Source of the DNA: an uncultured Oscillospiraceae bacterium
GTDB taxonomy: Bacteria; Bacillota; Clostridia; Oscillospirales; Acutalibacteraceae
DNA length: 7,638 bases
Direction: 5' to 3'
NCBI GenBank assembly: GCA_910588935.1
Contig: CAJUSM010000081.1
Span: forward strand, 906-8,543
Shown here: piece after piece, positions 1-6,307 of the stretch
Position numbering within the stretch: position 1 is the first letter of the stretch
Layout: each line of letters starts with the position of its first letter
The notes under the pieces: model-generated
Databases searched by the model: none
The model's input: only the letters and a program-made list of their open reading frames with translations
What the model was told of the DNA's origin: nothing
Translations under genes and position numbers: made by a program

Positions 1-529
1 ATACAAAAGTTACGTCTCGGCAAAGCTGAGTGGAAAGATCTGGAAATTGCCACTGCAGTTCATCCAAAGTGCCGCAAATAGCCATCACTATACGGCAGAC
101 AGTGTCTTTCAAATAAGCCTCATTTCGAGTTTCTCGGTCTATAACCTTTTCCCAGTCCCATTGGTCAACATATATGGAATGGAGATTATCTAGCTCCTCA
201 TCACGGCGAATGGCGTTCATATCAGTGATCAGGCCATTTCCTACAAAAAAATCGTAGTTATGAAGAGCCAGACGTTTCCACTTGGCCAAGGAGTGGACTA
301 CCTGACCATTGCTGCCCACAGCAGGAATATCAAATCCTACAGGACGTTCAATTCCGTTGAGATCGTCGTTCAGACCTGTGGCGGGATCTACAAACAGGGG
401 GGCAGTAACGCGTTTTAAATGGAGAGCAGCGCAAAGCTTTATCTGAAAAATGTTTTTGATCAAACCTATCGCTTTTTGGGTATCATAAAGGCCTAGGGCG
501 GGGGAATAACCTTGTGGTACAATGGTCAT
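1..529 (-). CDS. asnA: Aspartate--ammonia ligase (AsnA), N-terminal part, cut by window edge
   Basis: This cytoplasmic enzyme makes asparagine from aspartate, ammonia and ATP, giving AMP and pyrophosphate; its fold resembles class II aminoacyl-tRNA synthetases. The first 176 residues are visible with no stop, and the reading frame leaves the window at base 1, so about half of the usual roughly 330 residues is present. Diagnostic family blocks are TGLNDDLNGIERPV (residues 51-64), HSLAKWKR (79-86), TDMNAIRRDEELDN (102-115) and LHSIYVDQWDWE (116-127). The last block is nearly the same in E. coli AsnA, while the NAIRRDEELDN stretch looks like the Gram-positive form. The start is the ATG at 529-527, with AAAGGA 10 bases upstream. 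It lies downstream of the ABC exporter genes on the same strand but has its own promoter at 606-634, so it is probably a separate transcription unit. No T-box is seen in its short leader of about 70 bases. Confidence 0.95.
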   Translation of the reverse strand, partial: MTIVPQGYSPALGLYDTQKAIGLIKNIFQIKLCAALHLKRVTAPLFVDPATGLNDDLNGIERPVGFDIPAVGSNGQVVHSLAKWKRLALHNYDFFVGNGLITDMNAIRRDEELDNLHSIYVDQWDWEKVIDRETRNEAYLKDTVCRIVMAICGTLDELQWQFPDLSTQLCRDVTFV

Positions 530-605
530 GAGATCACGTTCCTTTCACGCTGTATAACAATGTGGAATAGCGGCCAGAGATAGTAAGCAGGAAATATCTT
601 TTAGC

Positions 606-634
606 ATTATACCACATACCATGAATTTTGTCTA
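606..634 (-). promoter_or_regulatory. Sigma-A-type promoter for asnA
   Basis: Read on the minus strand there is TAGACA (634-629), a spacer of exactly 17 bases, and a perfect TATAAT (611-606). The bases TGG directly before the -10 box give an extended -10 (TGn). The expected transcription start is near base 599, giving a leader of about 70 bases before the asnA ATG at 529. It lies between the end of the exporter gene and asnA, so asnA can be expressed independently of the operon upstream. Confidence 0.8.
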
Positions 635-649
635 CTGCGCCACTGTAAA

Positions 650-689
650 GAGGCCTTTTTAGAGAAGACTGGCGCTATATACAGGCCTC
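650..689 (-). terminator. Possible weak terminator after the exporter operon
   Basis: GAGGCCT (689-683, inside the last codons of the ABC gene) pairs with AGGCCTC (656-650), a 7-bp GC-rich stem. On the minus strand only three T's follow (TTTACAG) and the loop is about 26 bases, so it is a poor intrinsic terminator. AGGCCT is itself a palindrome, so chance pairing is possible. It is listed because it sits exactly between the operon end and the asnA promoter. Confidence 0.25.
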
Positions 690-2426
690 GCTTGTCTCAA
701 TTTGCTGTTGACTTTCATACAACTCAGTAAAACGACCTCCTAATGTCAGAAGTTGGTCAAATTTGCCTTCTTCGACAATCTTTCCCTTTTCAATAACTAA
801 AATTCGATGCGCATTGCGGATGGTGCTCAACCGATGGGCAACAGTCAGTGTAGTTGTCTGAGCAGAAAGCTGGTCCAGGCAGGCCTGGACCTCTTTTTCT
901 GTTTCAGAGTCCAGCGCGGCAGTAGCTTCATCCAGTAAAAGGACAGGGGCTTTTTTTAGTATCCCTCGAGCAATGGCAATACGTTGCCGTTGCCCACCGG
1001 AAAGCTGGCCGCCTCTTTCACCGGTTTGGCTGTCATAACCTTGGTCAAGGCCAACAATATACTCGTGAATATCTGCCTGTTTGGCTGCTTCCGCAATTTC
1101 TTCCAGGCTGGCGCGCTGTTGTCCCAAGCCAATATTCTCGCCGATACTGCCGTCAAATAAAGTACACTCTTGGGGGACATAAGCGAAAAGCTCTCGTATC
1201 CTGCTTAAAGAAAGATGGTTGGAGTCAAAGTATCGAATTTCTCCAGAATCTGGATGATAAAACCCTTCAATCAATTTGACAATGGTAGATTTTCCACCGC
1301 CGGAGCCTCCTACAATGGCCAATTGCTCTCCTTGGTGCAGCGTCAAATTCAAATGGTCAATAATATTGTGTTCTCCATCATAGCTAAAGCAAACATCTCG
1401 AAATTCTACCACGATCTTGCTTTCTGTATTTACCTCTTGACTACCGTTTTCCAGATCTTCTAAGGGAAGCTCCAATAGCTGCTGGATCCGTTCCATAGCT
1501 ACAAGACCGGGCTGGCTTAGCAGGAGAAAAGTACTTAGCCGATAGATCGCGTCTCCCATCATACCCATTAGACTAGCATTAAATACCACCTGGCCTAGGC
1601 TGCCCTTGCCGGCGGAGAGGAGCACACCGATAATAAATCCTACAGCTTGGGCGGATTGGGCAAAAAAATCTACCGTACCATAGGTTAAGCCAATGATATT
1701 TTGATACTTCATGCGCTTTTCTTTGATAATATGGCAGATATTACCGTATCGTTTTTCCAGCTCTTTATGGAGTATGAAAACCCTTACAACAGGGATAGCT
1801 CGTAAAGCCTCTATCAAAAAAGAGGCAGAATCAGCAATTTCTGCTTTAGCAACTGCTTCCTGGGCCTTGGCTCGGGGGTTTAGGTACAAGGAGAGAGCCA
1901 TATTGATACTGCCGTAAAGCACGCCTGCCAAAGCAATGTGCCAGTCATTAACCAGCAAAAGCATGAAAGTAATAGGGAACACCACTGCAAAGCGCAGTAG
2001 CTGGATAACGGAAAAACCACCGATCAGTAGGCCGCTACGGTTTGCGTCGTCAGAAAGGCGAGTAATGTAGTCGCCGGTTTTGTATTGGGTAAGAGTGCTG
2101 TATGGCAGGCGAGCGATGTGGTGAAATAAGTCCTTACGCAGCCGTGCCACAGCAAGTTCGGCGGTAGTAGAGCGGAGATAGGTACCAATGACTACCGGAG
2201 GGACAAGTACTAGAAATAGCGCTAGCATCAAGAGTACAGTAAGCAGAATATTCCCTTCCCGAAGTCCCACTACCATATCGATCAAAGCCTGGTTCACATA
2301 TGGCACCGCAAAAAGAAGAGCAAACTCACAGCAGCTGAGTACTACACCCAACATGTATTTTCCCGCGTCTGGACCCAGGTATGAAAAGCTATGGGCCAGC
2401 AGCCGTAATGTAGATCGTTTTTTCAT
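675..2426 (-). CDS. ABC exporter half-transporter (permease fused to ATPase), second subunit
   Basis: This is a 583-residue type IV ABC exporter half-transporter, a membrane domain followed by an ATPase, the usual length for the family. Residues 1-310 carry about six membrane segments (for example near 23-45, 60-82, 137-158, 160-182, 250-271 and 280-303). The ATPase shows an A-loop Tyr349, Walker A GGSGGGKS (373-380), Q-loop Gln419, signature LSGGQ (475-479), Walker B VLLLDE (495-500) with catalytic Glu500, D-loop AALD and switch His531. All catalytic residues are intact. The start is the ATG at 2426, not an in-frame start 33 bases further upstream, because GGAGG sits 7 bases before it and it overlaps the previous gene's TGA as ATGA. 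There is no C39 peptidase domain, so it is not a leader-cleaving bacteriocin transporter. It most likely pairs with the gene just upstream as a heterodimer. The substrate (peptide, lipid, glycoconjugate or drug) cannot be read from the sequence. Confidence 0.93.
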   Translation of the reverse strand: MKKRSTLRLLAHSFSYLGPDAGKYMLGVVLSCCEFALLFAVPYVNQALIDMVVGLREGNILLTVLLMLALFLVLVPPVVIGTYLRSTTAELAVARLRKDLFHHIARLPYSTLTQYKTGDYITRLSDDANRSGLLIGGFSVIQLLRFAVVFPITFMLLLVNDWHIALAGVLYGSINMALSLYLNPRAKAQEAVAKAEIADSASFLIEALRAIPVVRVFILHKELEKRYGNICHIIKEKRMKYQNIIGLTYGTVDFFAQSAQAVGFIIGVLLSAGKGSLGQVVFNASLMGMMGDAIYRLSTFLLLSQPGLVAMERIQQLLELPLEDLENGSQEVNTESKIVVEFRDVCFSYDGEHNIIDHLNLTLHQGEQLAIVGGSGGGKSTIVKLIEGFYHPDSGEIRYFDSNHLSLSRIRELFAYVPQECTLFDGSIGENIGLGQQRASLEEIAEAAKQADIHEYIVGLDQGYDSQTGERGGQLSGGQRQRIAIARGILKKAPVLLLDEATAALDSETEKEVQACLDQLSAQTTTLTVAHRLSTIRNAHRILVIEKGKIVEEGKFDQLLTLGGRFTELYESQQQIETSEACI

Positions 2427-4156
2427 ACCTTTCCCTCCGTTATGCCTTGAAGCTTGCACATCTCATAGTATTTTCCATGTCGTTTCATCAGCTCCGTGGG
2501 CGGGCCCTCTTCAACAACCTTTCCCGATTCCATGACATAGATATAGTCCGCATTCTGAATAGTAGAGAGCCGGTGAGCGATAATTATTGCCGAGCGGCCC
2601 GCCAGCAGCTGGTCCATGGAGTTTTGGACATCCCGTTCGGTTTGCAGGTCTAGGGCAGAGGTGGCTTCATCCAGCAGTACCAGTGGCGCCTGTTTTACCA
2701 TGGCTCGGGCAATGCAGAGCCTTTGCTTTTGCCCTCCAGAGAGGGTTTGACCGCTTTCACCAATAATATGGTCCATACCGTCTGGAAAGGAACAGACAAA
2801 GTCCCATAGACTTACTGCTTTCAGAGCCTCCATGCATTCCTCCCGGCTTAGCCCAGGCTTTCCATAAGCGATATTTTCATAAATGCTCCCATCAAACAGG
2901 TTTGGATCTTGGGTGACAATCGCAATATTTTGCCGGAGAGCATTGGGATCCCAGGCAGCGATATCTGTGCCAAAAAGTTTTAATCTCCCTTTTTCTGGTA
3001 GATACAAACGGCAAATCAGCTTCACCAAAGTGGATTTGCCGCAGCCGCTGGTTCCTACAATCGCTACCTTCTGTCCAGGGGGAACCGTTAAATTTAACCC
3101 GTCCAAAGCGGGGCGGGCAGCTTGGTCGTAGGTAAAGCAGAGAGATTCTGCCTGGCAGGGGACAGTACTCTGCCCCTGCAGAGCTGGACCTCCCCACTCA
3201 TTGGGAATATCGATGACCTCATAATACCGTTGGGCATTGGCTGCGGCGGAACGCAGGCTTTTCAGCATATAGTCAGAGGAGTCAAAGGCTTCGGTAATAT
3301 AGTTGGTCAAGGTAACAAAGGCCACAAAGGCGCCCACAGAGAGCATCCCGCTTTGTACCAGCCAGGCACCCATAATAAACAAGCTCATCAGCTGCATAAC
3401 TTTTGCAATGTATTTAACTGCTGTCATTTTCATAGAGAGCTTTTCAGTACGTACTTTTTCCTGGTATGCAGCATCTATGCCTAGGTCAAAACGAACGCCG
3501 AGCGTCTCCTGTGCAGCAAACGCTTTAACTGTCAGAGCGCCGGAAATGGTATCGGCCGCTATGCTCATGGCAGAGCCGGTGCTGTCCATAGAACGCTTGC
3601 TTTGCGCTTGAATTGGTTTACTGATGGCGCTCACCATCCATATGGATATTGGGAGGATAATCATATAGATCAAAGCCAGCTGCCAGGAAATGCAGATACA
3701 GGCGGCCAAGCCGAACATACCAGAAAAGATCATACGGGAAAAGTTACTGATATGGCCCGAGGAAAAGGTGCTGAGAAAATCAATGTCACTATTTAACCGA
3801 GCAGCTACGTCTCCTGTGCGGAAATGGTTTTCCAGCACACTGCTGTCGCCTTGCGTAATCTTTTCAAAGGCCCGAGAACGAACTTCCAGGAACATATTCT
3901 CTGTAATACCGCCAATAATCCGGTAGTGCACAGCAGTACGGGTGCAGTCCAGCAGAATAAACAGCCCCATCAATCCAGCGTTGATCAGCATGTCTGTTAC
4001 CATACCGGCCACTCCCAGATCTACCGCCCGGCCCCAGCAGGTTGCTGCCAGCATTTTTAGCACGCCGGAAACCAGCGAAAGGCCTACGATTAGCGTAAGG
4101 CCGGGCAGATATTTTTTGTTATCATAATAAAAACGGAACAGGGCGCTGAGATTCAT
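2423..4156 (-). CDS. ABC exporter half-transporter (permease fused to ATPase), first subunit
   Basis: This is a 577-residue half-transporter with the same architecture as its downstream neighbour. Hydrophobic membrane segments lie near residues 18-38, 53-70, 140-157, 159-178, 250-268 and 271-288. The ATPase follows: A-loop Tyr343, Walker A GTSGCGKST (368-376), Q-loop Gln416, signature LSGGQ (472-476), Walker B LVLLDE (492-497) with Glu497, D-loop SALD and switch His528. Both subunits keep the catalytic Glu and an intact LSGGQ, so neither ATP site looks degenerate, unlike many heterodimeric exporters. The block before the signature reads IGESG here against TGERG in the partner. The ATG start at 4156 overlaps the glycosyltransferase stop as ATGA and has GGAGG 7 bases upstream; its own stop overlaps the next start the same way. 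This implies coupled translation of all three proteins. The exported substrate is unknown. Confidence 0.93.
   Translation of the reverse strand: MNLSALFRFYYDNKKYLPGLTLIVGLSLVSGVLKMLAATCWGRAVDLGVAGMVTDMLINAGLMGLFILLDCTRTAVHYRIIGGITENMFLEVRSRAFEKITQGDSSVLENHFRTGDVAARLNSDIDFLSTFSSGHISNFSRMIFSGMFGLAACICISWQLALIYMIILPISIWMVSAISKPIQAQSKRSMDSTGSAMSIAADTISGALTVKAFAAQETLGVRFDLGIDAAYQEKVRTEKLSMKMTAVKYIAKVMQLMSLFIMGAWLVQSGMLSVGAFVAFVTLTNYITEAFDSSDYMLKSLRSAAANAQRYYEVIDIPNEWGGPALQGQSTVPCQAESLCFTYDQAARPALDGLNLTVPPGQKVAIVGTSGCGKSTLVKLICRLYLPEKGRLKLFGTDIAAWDPNALRQNIAIVTQDPNLFDGSIYENIAYGKPGLSREECMEALKAVSLWDFVCSFPDGMDHIIGESGQTLSGGQKQRLCIARAMVKQAPLVLLDEATSALDLQTERDVQNSMDQLLAGRSAIIIAHRLSTIQNADYIYVMESGKVVEEGPPTELMKRHGKYYEMCKLQGITEGKV
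2434..2438 (-). promoter_or_regulatory. Ribosome binding site fixing the start of the second ABC subunit
   Basis: GGAGG lies on the minus strand 7 bases before the ATG at 2426 and inside the last codons of the upstream ABC gene. Its position supports the ATG at 2426 and rules against the longer reading that would begin at 2459. Confidence 0.85.
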
Positions 4157-5037
4157 CCTTTCTCCTCCTTAAATTCTTTTTTACTAAGGTCCTTTACCGC
4201 GCCTCCGCCCTGGGTGAGCCAGAGCTCAACAATGGGATGTCCGGACCATTTTCCTTTTAAGTATTCCTTGTTTTTTAGCCAGCCAGCCCGAAAATCCGGG
4301 TCGTTGTGAAGGCGGTCATAGCTTCTCATTTTGGCGGGATAATGGATGGCTTGAGCATCTCTTGCCAAAAGGAATTTACCGCCCTTTTCGTGTAGCTGAA
4401 TGCCCAGGTCGTTATCTTCACACCCCCAAGTGCAGAAGTAGTCATCAAAGTAAATATTGTTCCCTCGTAAAAAAGCGGTGGGTACAGAGAAGTGCAGGCT
4501 CCACAGCACTAACCAGGGGGCCGGCCAAGCAAAGAGCTCGTCACCCAGCTGAGCATAGTCCCGTTCCCGGCCGTCCAGCATGTTTTTCCGCGCCATGACG
4601 GCGGCAGCGTCATCAGGGTCGTTAGTATCTATAATTTGACGCATTTCATCCAAATCGGATTTTAAATCGTTGCCATAGATGTAGCCTATGATCACCAGCT
4701 TTTCTCCATTTTCTTGATACAGCCTCCAATGTTCCTCCAGGCAGCTGCTGGTAACGATAACACCGCTGTCTAAAAATAGGCAAAGCTTTCCTTCCGCCGC
4801 CCGAATGCCCATATTTCTGGCGCTGCCAGGCCGAAATCCCTTATCCTCCTGCCAGAAATACTTGACATCCAGCTGGTTGGCATATGGTTCTACAGTAGCC
4901 CTCATGTCCGAACCGTCATCCGCCACCAGTACTTCCAAGTCTTTCAATGGGAATCTTTGGGGCAAAATGGAATCCAAAGTAAGGCAAAGCTCTTTGGGGT
5001 TGTTGTACGTGGGAATGATAACACTAATTTTTTTCAT
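4153..5037 (-). CDS. Family 2 glycosyltransferase with galactosyltransferase-type C-terminal region
   Basis: This predicted cytoplasmic glycosyltransferase has 294 residues with a GT-A fold. The N-terminus ISVIIPTYN (4-12) is the nucleotide-sugar binding strand of GT2 enzymes. VADDGS (38-43) gives the nucleotide-binding acidic pair, and FRPGSARNMGIRAA (68-81) with FLDSG (88-92) gives the region around the usual DxD, here D-S-G. WGCEDNDLGIQLHEKG (204-219) matches the Glyco_transf_7C pattern seen in galactosyltransferases and chain-extending bacterial GT2 enzymes; Glu207 and Asp208 are the likely catalytic acids. No membrane segment is seen. The start is the ATG at 5037, with AAGGAG 11 bases upstream; the in-frame TTG at 5046 is only 2 bases from that site and is unlikely. 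Its stop overlaps the first ABC gene as ATGA. Sugar donor and acceptor are unknown. The tight coupling to an exporter suggests it modifies something that is exported, but a separate polysaccharide role is possible. Confidence 0.88.
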   Translation of the reverse strand: MKKISVIIPTYNNPKELCLTLDSILPQRFPLKDLEVLVADDGSDMRATVEPYANQLDVKYFWQEDKGFRPGSARNMGIRAAEGKLCLFLDSGVIVTSSCLEEHWRLYQENGEKLVIIGYIYGNDLKSDLDEMRQIIDTNDPDDAAAVMARKNMLDGRERDYAQLGDELFAWPAPWLVLWSLHFSVPTAFLRGNNIYFDDYFCTWGCEDNDLGIQLHEKGGKFLLARDAQAIHYPAKMRSYDRLHNDPDFRAGWLKNKEYLKGKWSGHPIVELWLTQGGGAVKDLSKKEFKEEKG

Positions 5038-5048
5038 CGAAATCAAAT

Positions 5049-5054
5049 CTCCTT
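5049..5054 (-). promoter_or_regulatory. Ribosome binding site of the glycosyltransferase
   Basis: AAGGAG on the minus strand is 11 bases before the ATG at 5037 and only 2 bases before the in-frame TTG at 5046. The spacing is slightly long for the ATG but far too short for the TTG, so the ATG is chosen. Confidence 0.65.
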
Positions 5055-5114
5055 TGTGGTAGTTTCTGCTTTCAGTAGATCAGGGGGCAGATGCCAAACT
5101 GAGGCAATTTCCTG

Positions 5115-5304
5115 CTAGGGGGAGTGCTCATCCAGACGATCCATTGCTTTTTTTCCCCTTTTTTGCCAGTGGATCTATCATTGATCAGACATATTTCTAG
5201 GTTAGAGCATGTCTGAGACACAAGCGAATCCAGGCAGCGAAGAAGATTTTGTTGGTATCAGGACGGAAATCGGTGGGGTTATTCCCAATCTCATTTCAGC
5301 AGCG
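5115..5304 (-). pseudogene. Decayed N-terminal fragment of a second family 2 glycosyltransferase
   Basis: Translating the minus strand in two frames recovers pieces of the GT2 N-terminus in the right order. Frame A, from the ATG at 5304, gives MRLGITPPISVLIPT (to 5250), where ISVLIPT is the classic first GT2 strand. A different frame, 5248-5165, gives NLLRCLDSLVSQTCSNLEI and then CLINDRSTG, matching the usual pattern in which RCLDSL-xNQT is followed by a strand ending NDGSTD. The reading then returns to frame A with AMDRLDEHSP and a TAG (5115), resembling the D-x-Y/L-A-x-x-x-P stretch after NDGSTD. The expected YN plus a few residues after IPT is missing, consistent with a small deletion plus a frameshift, and Gly of NDGST is changed to Arg. 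Only about 60 residues of a roughly 300-residue enzyme remain. The gene appears dead. It sits directly upstream of the intact glycosyltransferase, but its sequence is of a different GT2 subgroup, so it is not an obvious recent copy. Confidence 0.6.
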
Positions 5305-5471
5305 TATCAGGTTGATCATAGTGTACACCAATGGCGGGAATCATTGCAACTGGTGCTGCATGAACGGTCATTCTCAGTGCAGTTTTGGTTAGGCAAGGGG
5401 AAATGCAATAAGCAGAATACAACGATACCACTACCATTTAGGAAAAGCTACAGCTCGAAATTGAACTGAAG
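5305..5471. other. Intergenic stretch with no recognisable gene
   Basis: Upstream of the decayed glycosyltransferase I see only short open frames without ribosome binding sites, such as a 48-codon minus-strand frame at 5291-5437, and no similarity I recognise. The promoter of the leftward glycosyltransferase-exporter operon should lie somewhere between 5050 and 5500, but no -35/-10 pair with good spacing stands out on the minus strand. Confidence 0.4.
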
Positions 5472-5505
5472 AAGGTTTTAACCTTACTGTGCCCGGATTT
5501 CACAC

Positions 5506-5534
5506 TGTACAAATTATTGAAAATAAGCTATAAT
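5506..5534 (+). promoter_or_regulatory. Sigma-A-type promoter of the response regulator-kinase operon
   Basis: TGTACA (5506-5511) is followed by a 17-base spacer and a perfect TATAAT (5529-5534). The -35 box matches TTGACA at four of six positions, so activation by a regulator is plausible. Transcription should start near 5541, giving a short leader of about 35 bases before the GTG start at 5576. Upstream lie a near palindrome AAGGTT-TT-AACCTT (5472-5485) and two copies of ACTGT (5486-5490 and 5504-5508) that could be regulator sites. Confidence 0.7.
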
Positions 5535-5575
5535 TATCTCGCTATAGGCAATTCTGAAAAAGAGGTGAACATGCT

Positions 5576-6307
5576 GTGCATATTGTTCTCTGCGATGATG
5601 ATCAAGCCTTTCTTGTCCAGCTAGAAGCCTATCTTCGAGACTATTTTGATGCCAGCTGTTTGCCTCAGCCGGAATATGAACTTTTCCTTTCTGGACAAAC
5701 ATTGTTAGATCAGGCAGAAAAAAATTCCGACTGGCGGCCAGATATCGCGTTTTTAGATGTGGAAATGCCTGGGATAAGCGGCATAGAAATAGGGGTTAGG
5801 CTTCAGCGGCGGAACCCGTATGCAAAGCTATTTATTGTCACCTCATATGCAGATTATTTAGATGAAGCTATGAGATTTCATGTTTTCCGCTATCTTTCTA
5901 AGCCGTTGGATAAAGACCGGTTATTTCGAAACATGAAAGATGCGCTTTACCAGCTTAGTGTGGACACAAGGTCTATTTTGATCTTGACATTAGAAGGCAC
6001 GATAACCCGTTTTACTGACGAAATTGTGGTGGCGGAGACAATGGGGCGTAAGGTAGTCCTTCGGGCGGTAGATGGTGAATATGTCTCTCTGCAATCCATG
6101 AAGCACTGGGAGACCTTGCTGGAAACTCCTAGTTTTTATCAGACCCATCGGAGCTTTATTGTAAATATGAAGTATGTCCGTTCCATCTCCAAAACGATGG
6201 TTAAGCTTAGAGCTCCAGAAGGAAAAGAATATACGGCCTATTTAGCCCGGCGGCGCTACCAGGACTTCCGAGACCGCTATATGCTCTATATGGAGGCGAT
6301 GCGTTGA
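5576..6307 (+). CDS. LytTR-family response regulator (AgrA-like)
   Basis: This 243-residue cytoplasmic transcription regulator has a receiver domain followed by a LytTR DNA-binding domain, the standard AgrA/VirR layout and length. In the receiver, the acidic cluster is DDD (7-9), the phosphorylated residue is Asp61 in FLDVEMPG, the switch Thr/Ser is in VTSY (88-91), and the conserved Lys is Lys109 in LSKP. The LytTR domain covers about 133-236, with FYQTHRSFIVNMKYV (187-201) as the family hallmark. Translation must begin at the GTG at 5576: a stop codon lies in frame at 5555 and no ATG follows it before the receiver. The ribosome binding site GAGGTG (5562-5567) is 8 bases upstream. An out-of-frame ATG at 5571 overlaps the start. 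The stop overlaps the kinase start as TGATG, so the two are coupled. Targets are unknown; its own promoter and the divergent glycosyltransferase-exporter operon are the obvious candidates. Confidence 0.95.
   Translation: MHIVLCDDDQAFLVQLEAYLRDYFDASCLPQPEYELFLSGQTLLDQAEKNSDWRPDIAFLDVEMPGISGIEIGVRLQRRNPYAKLFIVTSYADYLDEAMRFHVFRYLSKPLDKDRLFRNMKDALYQLSVDTRSILILTLEGTITRFTDEIVVAETMGRKVVLRAVDGEYVSLQSMKHWETLLETPSFYQTHRSFIVNMKYVRSISKTMVKLRAPEGKEYTAYLARRRYQDFRDRYMLYMEAMR

Noticed and set aside
530..674. Possible T-box or other riboswitch before asnA, as asparagine genes in Firmicutes often have one.
   Set aside because: The leader from the predicted start site is only about 70 bases, with no T-box sequence and no antiterminator-like structure.
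2427..2459. A longer N-terminus for the second ABC subunit starting at 2459.
   Set aside because: The extra 11 residues lie inside the upstream gene, lack a ribosome binding site, and the ATG at 2426 has a perfect one plus the ATGA overlap.
5072..5131. A 19-residue minus-strand peptide, MSTPPSRKLPQFGICPLIY, whose Cys plus four residues at the end resembles the ring of an autoinducing peptide.
   Set aside because: It has no clear ribosome binding site, lacks the charged tail needed for AgrB processing, there is no AgrB nearby, and it overlaps the decayed glycosyltransferase fragment, so the likeness is probably chance.
5210..5220. An 11-bp near-perfect palindrome, TGTCTGAGACA.
   Set aside because: Short and inside the glycosyltransferase remnant; no promoter nearby that it would control.
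5291..5437. A 48-codon minus-strand open frame upstream of the glycosyltransferase remnant.
   Set aside because: No ribosome binding site, mixed composition and no recognised family; not enough to call a gene.
5209..5469. An 86-codon plus-strand open frame in the divergent intergenic region.
   Set aside because: No ribosome binding site before its ATG, no recognisable domain, and part of it is antisense to the glycosyltransferase remnant.
5047..5575. Search for a CRISPR array, tRNA or RiPP precursor with a leader and Cys/Ser/Thr-rich core.
   Set aside because: No regularly spaced repeats, no tRNA cloverleaf pattern, and no small open frame with both a ribosome binding site and a leader-core layout.
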